Below, in pieces: positions 17,878-28,922 of a stretch of DNA of 64,000 nucleotides (position 1 is the first letter of the stretch; each line of letters begins with the position of its first letter). Below the pieces are notes generated by a model, which had not been told where the DNA came from, did no database searches, and was given only the letters and a program-made list of their open reading frames with translations. The position numbers were made by a program, and so were the translations under genes. The DNA comes from Kaistella sp. SH40-3. Lineage in GTDB: Bacteria; Bacteroidota; Bacteroidia; Flavobacteriales; Weeksellaceae. The stretch spans positions 186,001-250,000 of the forward strand of contig NZ_JAQYUS010000004.1 of NCBI RefSeq assembly GCF_030686865.1, written 5' to 3'.

Positions 17878-18468
17878 ATGAATTTCATCAAAGAAATATT
17901 CTATAAAAATATAGCCGGCTTTTTGAGTTGTGCTATATTTTTTGCTTTAGTTTCCTGTGATGAAGATCTTGCTAAAATTAATAAAAACAGAAATACCAAT
18001 TTCCCGTCGCAGATCATTAACAACGCCAATATTTTACAGCGGGATTCGGGCATGATTAAATTGCGTGCTACTGCTCCACTGATCGAGAAATACGAATATA
18101 TCGATTCGCCTTATATCGTTGCCAGAAAAGGAATCAACATTCTTTTTTATGATAAAAAGAAACCCGATGCTCCTGGAAAAATCTCAGCGAAATACGCAAA
18201 GTTCAACGAGAAAAAGAAATTCTACGAAGCCAAAGGAAACGTGAAAATAATCAGCAATGAGAATCAAATGTTTGCGATGCAGTCTGTTTATTGGGATCAG
18301 GTAAACAAAGTTATTTACACAAAAGACACCGTTTATGTTACTGATAAAGATGGTTCTACTCTAGTTGGCGCTAATGGAATGACCGCCAAAGATGACTTCT
18401 CTGAATATACGTTCTACAATAATTCAGGTGATATCAATGCTCAGAAAATTCCGGAAAAATCCAGATAA
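17878..18468 (+). CDS. lptC: LPS export periplasmic protein LptC
   Basis: A 196-residue protein of the LPS transport bridge, which passes LPS from the LptBFG transporter to LptA. The N-terminus has a hydrophobic segment ending in the lipobox-like FALVSCDED, so here it may be a lipoprotein rather than carry the transmembrane anchor of E. coli LptC. The body has the repeated beta-strand pattern of the OstA/LptC jellyroll, with YEAKGNVKII typical of the family. It is three bases downstream of the barrel gene. The ABC permease lies 2.7 kb upstream. Confidence 0.85.
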   Translation: MNFIKEIFYKNIAGFLSCAIFFALVSCDEDLAKINKNRNTNFPSQIINNANILQRDSGMIKLRATAPLIEKYEYIDSPYIVARKGINILFYDKKKPDAPGKISAKYAKFNEKKKFYEAKGNVKIISNENQMFAMQSVYWDQVNKVIYTKDTVYVTDKDGSTLVGANGMTAKDDFSEYTFYNNSGDINAQKIPEKSR

Positions 18469-18540
18469 TTCGATCTATTCTTTCTGACAAACGCTCTTAT
18501 TTTTCAACAATAATTCATACATTTAAGAAACTTTTATCTT

Positions 18541-19590
18541 ATGAATTTCCACGCTTTGGGTTTAATGTCTGGCACCAGTCTCGATGGATTGGATATTTGT
18601 CATGCATTTTTTGAAAAAAATGAAGTCGGAAAATGGAACTTTAAGATTCTACATGCCTCCACTTTTCCCTATTCCGAAACTTGGGAAAACAAACTTCGAA
18701 ATGCTATTCATTTATCTGCGGAAGAACTCTTCGAACTCAATTCTGAATACGGATTTTATTTGGGTCAAAAAGCACAGGAATTCATCGAGAAATATTCTTT
18801 AGAAAACATCACTTTTATCGCTTCTCACGGACACACCGTTTTTCATCAACCACAGAAAAAGTTTACGGTTCAAATTGGAGATGGTCGTGCAATTAAATTG
18901 CTCACTCACATTCCCGTGATTTATGACTTTAGAAGTCAGGATGTTTTAATGGGCGGAAACGGCGCACCTTTAGTTCCCATAGGCGATGAGCTACTTTTTT
19001 CTGAATTTGATGCGTGTTTAAATATCGGTGGATTTTCTAATATTTCCTTTAAAGAAAATGGAAAAAGAATTGCTTTTGATATTTGTCCAGTGAATATTGT
19101 CCTTAATCATTTTGCCAAACAATTAGGAAAAGAATACGACGAAAACGGTGATTTTGCAAGAAATGGAATAATTAATGATACCATTTTATCAGCCTTAAAT
19201 TCAATTGAATATTATCATCAAAATCCGCCAAAATCATTAGGAATGGAATGGGTTTCGAAACATATTTTACCAGAATTTAAAAATGAAAATCCAGCAACGA
19301 TTATAGCCACTTTTACAGAACATGCTGCAATTCAAATCGCCGACATTTTTAATCATTATCAAATAAAAAAAGTTTTATTTACTGGTGGCGGAACTTATAA
19401 TTCTTATCTAGTTGAAAGGATAAAAAGTAAAACTCAAACAGAAATTATTATTCCAGAAAAGGAATTAATTGATTTTAAAGAAGCATTGATTTTTGCCTTT
19501 ATGGGAGTTTTAAGAATGAAGAATGAAAATAATGTTATGTCCTCAGCAACCGGAAGTTCCGACAATCATTGTTCTGGAATTCTCGTTTAA
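18541..19590 (+). CDS. anmK: Anhydro-N-acetylmuramic acid kinase
   Basis: Phosphorylates and opens 1,6-anhydro-MurNAc during recycling of peptidoglycan turnover products. The 349-residue cytosolic sugar kinase carries the ATP-binding signature LGLMSGTSLDGLD at its N-terminus, then ASHGHTVFHQP and the phosphate-binding FTGGGTYN near the C-terminus, all typical of AnmK. It has its own spacing (72 bases) from lptC and is followed 29 bases later by the GNAT-nitrilase gene. Confidence 0.92.
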   Translation: MNFHALGLMSGTSLDGLDICHAFFEKNEVGKWNFKILHASTFPYSETWENKLRNAIHLSAEELFELNSEYGFYLGQKAQEFIEKYSLENITFIASHGHTVFHQPQKKFTVQIGDGRAIKLLTHIPVIYDFRSQDVLMGGNGAPLVPIGDELLFSEFDACLNIGGFSNISFKENGKRIAFDICPVNIVLNHFAKQLGKEYDENGDFARNGIINDTILSALNSIEYYHQNPPKSLGMEWVSKHILPEFKNENPATIIATFTEHAAIQIADIFNHYQIKKVLFTGGGTYNSYLVERIKSKTQTEIIIPEKELIDFKEALIFAFMGVLRMKNENNVMSSATGSSDNHCSGILV

Positions 19591-19619
19591 ATAGTATTAA
19601 TAAAAAAAATAAAATGTAG

Positions 19620-21143
19620 ATGCAAATAGATATTAGACCTTTAAAATTAGATGATTACGACGAACTCAAAGAGACGATGCAAAAAGCATATCCTGCAATG
19701 TCGGAAAGTATTTGGTCAAAAGCAAGCATTAAAAAACTGATCAAAATTTTTCCTGATGGTCAAATCTGTATCACTGTTGATGATAAGATTGCAGCCGTTT
19801 GTCTGTCTCTCATCGTGCAATATGAATTGTATGGCGATGATCATACTTATAAAGAAATCACAGGTAATTACACCTTCAACACCCACTCTGACACCGGAAA
19901 TGTATTGTACGGAATTGAAGTTTTTGTAGATCCTGAATTTAGAGAATTGCGTTTGGCGAGAAGATTATATGATGCTCGAAAAGAATTGTGTGAGAAACTC
20001 AATTTGAAATCGATTATCGTTGGTGGTCGTATTCCGAATTATCATTTGCACAGTCATGAACTTTCACCGAGACAATATATTCAGCAAGTTCGAAAAAAAG
20101 AAATTTACGATCCTGTTTTAAGTTTTCAATTAGCCAATAATTTTCTGCCAGTTCGGGTTTTAAAAAACTATTTACCCGAAGATTTACAATCAGCAGAAAA
20201 CGCGGTTTTGTTGCAATGGAATAATATTTATTACAGCAAAAAACCAAATACGATGCAGGATGCTGTAATTCGTTTAGGCTTGGTGCAATGGCAAATGCGT
20301 CATTTCAAAGACATCGATGCATTCTTTGAACAGGTTGAATTTTTCGTGAATGTAATGGCCGATTATAAATCAGATTTCATTATGTTCCCAGAGTTTTTCA
20401 ATACTCCTCTCCTCGCTCCTTTCAATGATTTAAGTGAAAGAGACAGTATGTTTAAACTGGCTGAACTGACCGAAGAAATTAAGAATAAACTCTCTCAATT
20501 GGCAATCGGTTATAACATCAACATCATCGGCGGAAGTATGCCTTTGGTGGAAAACGAAGAATTGTATAATGTCAGTTATCTCCTTCATCGTGACGGAAAA
20601 ATCGATGAACACAGAAAAATTCACATCACGCCGAATGAGAAAAAATTCTACGGAATGAAAGGTGGCGATCAAATAAAAGTGATTGATACCGATTGCGGAA
20701 AAGTTGGTTTGGTGATTTGTTATGATGTAGAATTCCCAGAATTACCACGTATTTTAGCCGATCAAGGAATGAAGATTTTATTTGTCCCTTATTTGACAGA
20801 TACTCAAAATGCTTATATGCGCGTTCGAAATTGTGCCTCTGCAAGAGCGATTGAAAATGAATGTTATGTAGCCATCGCAGGTTGTGTCGGGAATTTACCT
20901 GGAGTAAATAACATGGATATTCAATACGGACAAGCCGCGGTTTTCACACCATCTGATTTTGCCTTCCCATCAAATGCAATTAAAGGGGAAGCAACACCAA
21001 ATACGGAGATGACTTTAATCGTAGATGTCGATCTCAATTTACTGAAAGAACTTCACCATTACGGCGCCGTACGGACAATGAGCGATCGCCGAAAAGATTT
21101 GTACGATACGATTTCTTATAATACAGAAACAGATAATGAATAA
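19620..21143 (+). CDS. GNAT acetyltransferase fused to a nitrilase-family amidohydrolase
   Basis: A 507-residue two-domain protein. Residues 1-190 form a GNAT-like N-acetyltransferase (with EVFVDPEFRELRLARRLYD around the acetyl-CoA loop). Residues 215-500 form a carbon-nitrogen hydrolase with the Glu-Lys-Cys triad at about E258 (FPEFF), K333 (HRKIHIT) and C367 (VICYDVEFP). The domain order and complete triad indicate an active bifunctional enzyme that might acetylate an amine and hydrolyse an amide. Such fusions are known in bacteria but their substrates are unresolved. It shares a transcript with anmK or has a weak promoter of its own. Confidence 0.88.
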   Translation: MQIDIRPLKLDDYDELKETMQKAYPAMSESIWSKASIKKLIKIFPDGQICITVDDKIAAVCLSLIVQYELYGDDHTYKEITGNYTFNTHSDTGNVLYGIEVFVDPEFRELRLARRLYDARKELCEKLNLKSIIVGGRIPNYHLHSHELSPRQYIQQVRKKEIYDPVLSFQLANNFLPVRVLKNYLPEDLQSAENAVLLQWNNIYYSKKPNTMQDAVIRLGLVQWQMRHFKDIDAFFEQVEFFVNVMADYKSDFIMFPEFFNTPLLAPFNDLSERDSMFKLAELTEEIKNKLSQLAIGYNINIIGGSMPLVENEELYNVSYLLHRDGKIDEHRKIHITPNEKKFYGMKGGDQIKVIDTDCGKVGLVICYDVEFPELPRILADQGMKILFVPYLTDTQNAYMRVRNCASARAIENECYVAIAGCVGNLPGVNNMDIQYGQAAVFTPSDFAFPSNAIKGEATPNTEMTLIVDVDLNLLKELHHYGAVRTMSDRRKDLYDTISYNTETDNE

Positions 21144-21147
21144 AAAA

Positions 21148-21187
21148 AATAAATCCCAAAACCATTTTAGTTTTGGGATTTATTTTT
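21148..21187 (+). terminator. Intrinsic terminator of the GNAT-nitrilase gene
   Basis: Perfect 15-bp stem (21148-21162 and 21170-21184) with a 7-base loop and adjoining T run, immediately after the stop. Confidence 0.9.
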
Positions 21188-21297
21188 TATTCTGAAAGAA
21201 AATTGTATCATTTCAATAGATTATTACTTCACTTTTAAATACATTAAATTGGAAGAATTGGAAAAATTTGACATTTCCAAACTTTCATTAAAATTTT

Positions 21298-21305
21298 TAT
21301 CTTTG
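21298..21305 (+). promoter_or_regulatory. -7 promoter element of the fused E1 gene
   Basis: TATCTTTG ending six bases before the ATG at 21312. It lies inside a possible upstream extension starting with TTG at 21249, which argues that the ATG is the real start. Confidence 0.55.
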
Positions 21306-21311
21306 TTAAAT

Positions 21312-23384
21312 ATGGAAATTATTAATAAAAGAACCGTTTCTCAAGAGATCTTGCTCAAAGCATTTGGTCACATGATGATTGCAAAAGCAACTGCAGATGT
21401 TTATGAAGAAAACCGAAATATTTGTAAATACGTTCACTCTACTTCCCGCGGCCACGAAGCGATTCAACTCGCCACCGCTTATCAGTTGACCAAAGAAGAT
21501 TGGGTCTCACCATATTATCGCGATGAAAGTTTACTGTTGGGAATGGGTTTCGAACCTTATCAGTTAATGCTTCAGTTATTGGCGAAAGCAGATGATCCTT
21601 TTTCCGGTGGACGTTCTTATTACTCGCATCCATCAAGCCGGGAAGAAAGTTTACCGAAAATAATTCACCAAAGTTCCGCAACGGGAATGCAGGCAATTCC
21701 AACCACCGGAGTTGCGCAGGGAATCAAATATATCCAAGAATTTAAATTAAAGGAATTCGAAAATAACCCTGTGGTAGTTTGCAGTTTCGGAGATAACTCA
21801 ATTACAGAAGGCGAAGTTTCAGAAGCATTTCAGTTTGCTGCACTTCATCAATTACCCATCATTTTTTTAGTTCAGGATAATGAGTGGGGAATTTCTGTAA
21901 CTAAAGAAGAAGCCAGAACTTCTGATGCTTACGATTTCGCCGCAGGTTTTGTTGGTCTAAACAGAATGAAAGTTGACGGAACCGATTTCGAAGCCAGTTT
22001 CGAATGCATGAAAAAAGCCGTTGATTTTGTCCGTGCAGAAAGAAAACCAATGCTAGTTTGCGCAAGCACAGTTCTTATTGGTCATCATACTTCCGGAGTT
22101 CGACGAGAATTTTATAGAGACGAAGAAGATTTAGAAAAACACAGAGCCAAAGATCCAGGCGTTCTTTTGAGAAAACGACTACTGGAAGAAGGTGTTGACG
22201 AAGACCTTTTAAAACAAATAGAAAAGAAAGCCAGACTAGAAGTTGAACAGGCATTTCAAAAAGCCATCGATGCTGAAGATCCAAAACCTGAAACGGTAGA
22301 AGATCACGTCTTCGCTCCTTCTCCAATTACGGAAGAAGTTGGACAAAGAGAAGGAGAAAATCCGGAAAAAATAGTGATGGTTGATGCCGCGATTCATGCC
22401 ATTCAGGAAATCATGTGGAAACATCCGGAAGCCTTACTTTATGGACAAGACGTTGGTGAAAGAATTGGTGGTGTCTTCAGAGAAACGGTGACTTTAGGAA
22501 AAAAATTCGGGAATAAAAGAGTTTTCAATACGCCCATTCAGGAAGCCTATATTATTGGTTCAACCGTTGGAATGAGTGCAGTTGGATTAAAACCAATTGT
22601 CGAAGTTCAGTTCGCCGATTATATTTATCCGGGAATCAATCAGTTGATTACCGAGGTTTCTAAATCCAATTATTTAAGCAACGGAAAATTTCCGGTGAGT
22701 AATATTATTCGTGTACCAATCGGTGCTTACGGCGGTGGCGGACCATATCACAGCGGAAGTGTCGAAAGTATTTTAGCCAATATTAAAGGTATAAAAATCG
22801 CTTATCCAAGCAACGCAGCAGATTTTAAAGGATTATTAAAAGCCGCTTTCTATGATCCAAATCCTGTCGTTATGTTGGAGCATAAAGGTTTGTACTGGAG
22901 CAAAGTTCCGGGAACTGAAGATGCAAAAACCATAGAGCCGGCTGAAGATTATATCTTACCTTTTGGTAAAGGAAATATCATTTTAGAAGCCGACAAAACT
23001 GAAACCGAAAAAGGCAGAACTATGCTCATCGTTACTTATGGAATGGGCGTTTACTGGGCAAAAGAAGCCGCTAAAAATTTCACAGGTCGAGTTGAAATTA
23101 TTGATTTGAGAACCTTGATTCCTCTGGATGAAAAATTGGTTTTCGAACGTGCGAAATTGCATGGTAAATGTTTGGTTTTAACCGAAGAACAAATTCAAAA
23201 CTCTTTTGCTGAAGCCTTTGCTCATCGTATTTCCAAAGAATGTTTCCGGTTTTTAGATGCTCCAGTTGAAGCCATGGGTTCACTCAATTTACCCGCCGTT
23301 CCGATTAATTTGGTTTTAGAAAAAGAAATGTTACCGAATGCAGAAAAACTCACCAAAAAGATAAATGAGATTCTTAATCACTAA
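21312..23384 (+). CDS. 2-oxoacid dehydrogenase E1, alpha and beta subunits fused
   Basis: A thiamine diphosphate enzyme of the branched-chain 2-oxoacid (or pyruvate) dehydrogenase complex. From the ATG at 21312 it is 690 residues: an alpha-type domain (about 1-330) with the thiamine-binding GDNSITEGEVSEAF and QDNEWGIS, and a beta-type transketolase domain (about 350-690) with YGQDVGERIGGVF, PIQEAYIIG and PVEAMGS. In most bacteria these are two polypeptides; the fusion is usual in Bacteroidota. E2 and E3 genes are not adjacent, so substrate preference cannot be settled here. Confidence 0.88.
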   Translation: MEIINKRTVSQEILLKAFGHMMIAKATADVYEENRNICKYVHSTSRGHEAIQLATAYQLTKEDWVSPYYRDESLLLGMGFEPYQLMLQLLAKADDPFSGGRSYYSHPSSREESLPKIIHQSSATGMQAIPTTGVAQGIKYIQEFKLKEFENNPVVVCSFGDNSITEGEVSEAFQFAALHQLPIIFLVQDNEWGISVTKEEARTSDAYDFAAGFVGLNRMKVDGTDFEASFECMKKAVDFVRAERKPMLVCASTVLIGHHTSGVRREFYRDEEDLEKHRAKDPGVLLRKRLLEEGVDEDLLKQIEKKARLEVEQAFQKAIDAEDPKPETVEDHVFAPSPITEEVGQREGENPEKIVMVDAAIHAIQEIMWKHPEALLYGQDVGERIGGVFRETVTLGKKFGNKRVFNTPIQEAYIIGSTVGMSAVGLKPIVEVQFADYIYPGINQLITEVSKSNYLSNGKFPVSNIIRVPIGAYGGGGPYHSGSVESILANIKGIKIAYPSNAADFKGLLKAAFYDPNPVVMLEHKGLYWSKVPGTEDAKTIEPAEDYILPFGKGNIILEADKTETEKGRTMLIVTYGMGVYWAKEAAKNFTGRVEIIDLRTLIPLDEKLVFERAKLHGKCLVLTEEQIQNSFAEAFAHRISKECFRFLDAPVEAMGSLNLPAVPINLVLEKEMLPNAEKLTKKINEILNH

Positions 23385-23422
23385 CTGCAGTAAGAAAAGC
23401 ATTATCAACAATTTATTATTTT

Positions 23423-23530
23423 GGGCGCACATTTCCGGCTATCCATTACAATCTTTTTTTTAGATTCTTTCTTTTTGAAAAGTCTTTGAGTGAAAAAAAA
23501 AAAAAGGATTTCCATTTCTATCCGGGGCGC
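23423..23530. repeat. Imperfect palindromic repeat element, copy 1
   Basis: GGGCGCAC and GGGGCGC form the outer ends, with TATCC/TATCCGG blocks, a T-rich centre and an A tract before GGATTTCC. It has the same architecture as elements at 52545-52635 and 54752-54823. It looks like a dispersed non-coding repeat family of Chryseobacterium-type genomes, judged from memory. Confidence 0.5.
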
Positions 23531-23584
23531 AACACATTTATAATAATTAGATTGTGAATCCGAATAGATTTTCAACACAAAGAA

Positions 23585-23618
23585 AACTTTGTCAAAGATC
23601 TAAAACTTTGACAAAGTT
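23585..23618. repeat. 13-bp perfect inverted repeat
   Basis: AACTTTGTCAAAG (23585-23597) and CTTTGACAAAGTT (23606-23618), 8-base spacer. No T run follows, so a terminator function is unlikely. Confidence 0.6.
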
Positions 23619-23735
23619 CATATCACAAAAAACCGTTCGATCTGCAAAATCTTTAAGATGTTGTTTTAACAATATTTAATAATTTCAATTCAATCTTCCA
23701 GGAAATTTTTTGCCGTAAAGTCTGGAAGGTTTTAG

Positions 23736-23743
23736 TATTTTTG
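23736..23743 (+). promoter_or_regulatory. -7 promoter element of ligA
   Basis: TATTTTTG, 18 bases before the ATG. Confidence 0.55.
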
Positions 23744-23746
23744 TAG

Positions 23747-25762
<2,016 letters not shown>

Positions 25763-25980
25763 TTAAATGTTTGTTTGAATTATTATTAAAAATAGGATTA
25801 CAATTATTTCAATAATACATTAAAAATGATTAGCAAACCTTAATACTAATAGTGTAACATTGGTTTTTCTTCAATTTAAATAATTTACAAAAAACATCAA
25901 TAAAATATGTTTTAATTATGAATATACTCTAAAAGAACGACTATTAATAGGTTTTCATAAATATTTTATTGATTTAATTT

Positions 25981-26007
25981 TTGTATTGCTATTTTTTTCT
26001 ACATTTG
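25981..26007 (+). promoter_or_regulatory. Promoter of the M4 metalloprotease gene
   Basis: TTG at 25981-25983 and TACATTTG at 26000-26007, separated by 16 bases; the ATG is 25 bases beyond the -7 box. Confidence 0.6.
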
Positions 26008-26032
26008 GTAAATTATAAAAAAATATTACCAT

Positions 26033-28771
26033 ATGAAAAAACATGTATTTTCTGCAGGATTAATAATGTTCCTAGTTGCGGGTCAGATTTCAGCCCAAGA
26101 TTTTGTGAGCAAAAGAAACATTAACAGCAATGGCAGAGTCGATTTGATCACTTTTAACAGCGGTTTAAGTTTAAAAGGAATAAACACCGAAAGCATTCTG
26201 AAACAAAGTCTACAACTAGATTCTCGGGCAACTTTGCAAAGTATCAAAACTGAACTAGATCCCTTAAGTTCTTTATCCGACGAAAAATTCCAACTCTTTT
26301 ATGATGGAATTAAAGTTCAGTATGTGGTTTACACGCTACATTCCCAAGATGGAAAAATGCAAAGTTTATCAGGAGATATTTTTCCGATTAGTGATGTAAC
26401 AATCAAACCTTCGCTAAATGCTGGAACTGCATTAAATACTGCCATAAAACATACTAATGCTCAAAAATACATGTGGGACGATGCGGAATACGTTAAAGAA
26501 AACTCTTATAAAAAACCACAAGGTGAACTTGTTTTAGTTCCTATAGAGCAGAACGATGGTTCCTTCAAATTGTTATTAGCCTACAAGTTTGATATTTATG
26601 CAACACAGCCTTTAAGCAGAGAATATGTGTATGTTGATGCACTCGATGGTAAAATTTTATTAACCGACGCAATTATCAAACATGCCACTAATTTTTATGG
26701 AGATATTTCTGGCGGTCATCATCACGACTCAACGGAAAATTCTAATAGCCCATTAAGTAAACTAGCTTTAGTTAACGGAAATGCCGCCACAAGATACAGT
26801 GGATCTCAAGTAATTTCTACTACTTTGGTTGGATCAAGCTACACTCTGCGCGATTCATCTCGCGGAAGTGGCGTTTTTACATACAACCTTAAAAAAGGAA
26901 CCGCTCTTAAAACCACTGATTTTACAGATGCAGACAATAACTGGACTGCTGCCGAATTTAACAATACCGCCTTTGACAATGCTGCTTTAGATGCACATTG
27001 GGGCGTTTCCAGTACCTATGATTATTTTAAAAGTACTTTTAATAGAAACAGTTATAATAACGCCGGCGCTGTTTTAAAGAGTTACGTTCATTATAGTTCT
27101 GCCTATGAAAACGCTTACTGGTCAGGATCTGAAATGGTTTATGGAGACGGTGCTTCTACTTTTGCACCATTAACTTCTCTGGATGTTACTGCTCATGAAT
27201 TAGGACACGGGATTTGCGAATATTCTGCCAACTTAGTTTACAGTAGAGAATCTGGAGCGATCAATGAAGGCCTTTCTGATATTTGGGGATCGGTCGTAGA
27301 AAATGCTTTTGCACCTACAAAACAGAATTTCTTAATTGGAGAAGATATCACAAAGGTGTCGCCCTATTATTTAAGATCGATGAGCAATCCGAAGTCGGGC
27401 TTAAGCCCTCAACCAGATACTTATCTTGGAACCAATTGGAAAGCTGCAACCAGCAGTTGTACGCCAACTTCAGCAAATGACCAATGCGGAGTACACTACA
27501 ACAGCGGAGTTTTAAATCATTTCTTCTATATTTTAACCCAGGGAAAAACCGGAACGAATGATAAAGGAAACGCGTATTCAGTTACAGGAATAGGTTTTGC
27601 GAAATCTGCGAAAATTATTTATAGAATGGAGACTTCTTATCTTTCATCCAATTCCACTTATGCTAACGTATTAACTTATGCAATTCAATCAGCAAAAGAT
27701 TTATATGGCGCAGATTCACCTGAAGCAATTGCCACTCAAAACGCTTTATATGCAGTAGGATTAGGAACTGCTTATTCTACTGGAACAGGTGGTGGTGACA
27801 CAACAGCACCTTCCGCTCCAACAAATCTAACTGCAAGTGATACAACTGCTGTAACAACCAATTTAAGCTGGACCGCCTCTACCGATAATGTAGCTGTAAC
27901 AGGTTATGATGTCTACAGTGGCGCTACTTTGTTGGGAAATACCGCGAGCACATCTGCTGCAATTACTGGCTTAACCGCTTCTACAACGTATACTTTCTCT
28001 GTAAAAGCAAAAGATGCGGCTGGAAATACCTCTGCTTCAAGCAATGTTTTATCCGTAAAAACAGGTACGACCACCACTCCACCAGTTGCTTATTGCACAT
28101 CAAAAGGAAATTCTACTTCTGATGAAAAAATCAATAAAGTAGTATTCGGAACTATAAGCAATACTTCTACAGGAACTGCAGGTTACGAGAACTTTACTTC
28201 ACTTTCTACCAATGTAAATAAAGGAAGTGCTTACACGATTACCATTACTCCGAAATGGACTTCCACTTCCTACAATGAAGGTTACGCCGTTTTCATTGAT
28301 TATAATCAAGATGGAGATTTTGCTGATGCAGGAGAAACTGTTTTCACGAAAGCCGCTTCTAAAACAACTCCAGTTTCAGGATCAATTACAATTCCTGCAA
28401 CTGCTCTTAACGGAAATACCAGAATGAGAGTTTCTATGAAATACAATGGAATTCCAACTTCCTGCGAAACGTTCTCTTATGGACAGGTTGAAGATTACAC
28501 CTTAAACATTAAAGCTGCAGGAACAGTAACAACGTTAGTAAACACAAACGCAGATACAATCAATATTTATCCAAATCCAGTGAAAGATATTTTGAATATT
28601 AATGCAAAAGGTGACTATAATTATCAATTAATTTCCATAGATGGAAAAATTGTTAAAGATGGCAATCAATCTGAAAACGCAGTCAACGTTCAAAATTTGC
28701 CAACCGGAATTTATATTATGAAGATTACTCAAGACGGAAAAACTTCCAGTCATAAAGTAATCAAAAAATAA
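26033..28771 (+). CDS. Secreted M4 (thermolysin-like) metalloprotease with T9SS sorting domain
   Basis: A 912-residue extracellular protease. In order: signal peptide (ends near SAQDF), FTP/PepSY-type propeptide (about 40-220), and an M4 catalytic domain with zinc ligands in HELGH (388-392) and E412 (INEGLSDIWG). A fibronectin type III domain follows (about 590-685), then a GEVED domain (about 690-825, ending in YGQVEDYTL) and a type IX secretion C-terminal domain (about 840-912, IYPNPVKDILNI to the lysine-rich end). Family knowledge says the propeptide is removed after folding and the C-terminal signal at the cell surface. It is monocistronic. Confidence 0.95.
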   Translation: MKKHVFSAGLIMFLVAGQISAQDFVSKRNINSNGRVDLITFNSGLSLKGINTESILKQSLQLDSRATLQSIKTELDPLSSLSDEKFQLFYDGIKVQYVVYTLHSQDGKMQSLSGDIFPISDVTIKPSLNAGTALNTAIKHTNAQKYMWDDAEYVKENSYKKPQGELVLVPIEQNDGSFKLLLAYKFDIYATQPLSREYVYVDALDGKILLTDAIIKHATNFYGDISGGHHHDSTENSNSPLSKLALVNGNAATRYSGSQVISTTLVGSSYTLRDSSRGSGVFTYNLKKGTALKTTDFTDADNNWTAAEFNNTAFDNAALDAHWGVSSTYDYFKSTFNRNSYNNAGAVLKSYVHYSSAYENAYWSGSEMVYGDGASTFAPLTSLDVTAHELGHGICEYSANLVYSRESGAINEGLSDIWGSVVENAFAPTKQNFLIGEDITKVSPYYLRSMSNPKSGLSPQPDTYLGTNWKAATSSCTPTSANDQCGVHYNSGVLNHFFYILTQGKTGTNDKGNAYSVTGIGFAKSAKIIYRMETSYLSSNSTYANVLTYAIQSAKDLYGADSPEAIATQNALYAVGLGTAYSTGTGGGDTTAPSAPTNLTASDTTAVTTNLSWTASTDNVAVTGYDVYSGATLLGNTASTSAAITGLTASTTYTFSVKAKDAAGNTSASSNVLSVKTGTTTTPPVAYCTSKGNSTSDEKINKVVFGTISNTSTGTAGYENFTSLSTNVNKGSAYTITITPKWTSTSYNEGYAVFIDYNQDGDFADAGETVFTKAASKTTPVSGSITIPATALNGNTRMRVSMKYNGIPTSCETFSYGQVEDYTLNIKAAGTVTTLVNTNADTINIYPNPVKDILNINAKGDYNYQLISIDGKIVKDGNQSENAVNVQNLPTGIYIMKITQDGKTSSHKVIKK

Positions 28772-28804
28772 ATTTGATTTGCTTCAAATATCGGCTTCGG
28801 TCAA

Positions 28805-28834
28805 AGTCGGGAGAATTACTCTTCCGGCTTTTTT
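28805..28834 (+). terminator. Intrinsic terminator of the M4 protease gene
   Basis: 10-bp stem (28805-28814 and 28820-28829) that is fully paired in RNA if two G-U wobbles are counted, 5-base loop, followed by T residues. Confidence 0.8.
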
Positions 28835-28922
28835 ATTAAAAATAATCTAAATTAAATTCCTTGGAACTTTAAAAAACCTTAATTTTAAATGAATTCAAAT
28901 TAATAATTCTTACAAACCTAAA

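Noticed and set aside
21249-21311. N-terminal TTG extension of the E1 gene
   Set aside because: It spans the TATCTTTG promoter box; homologous E1 proteins begin near the ATG at 21312.
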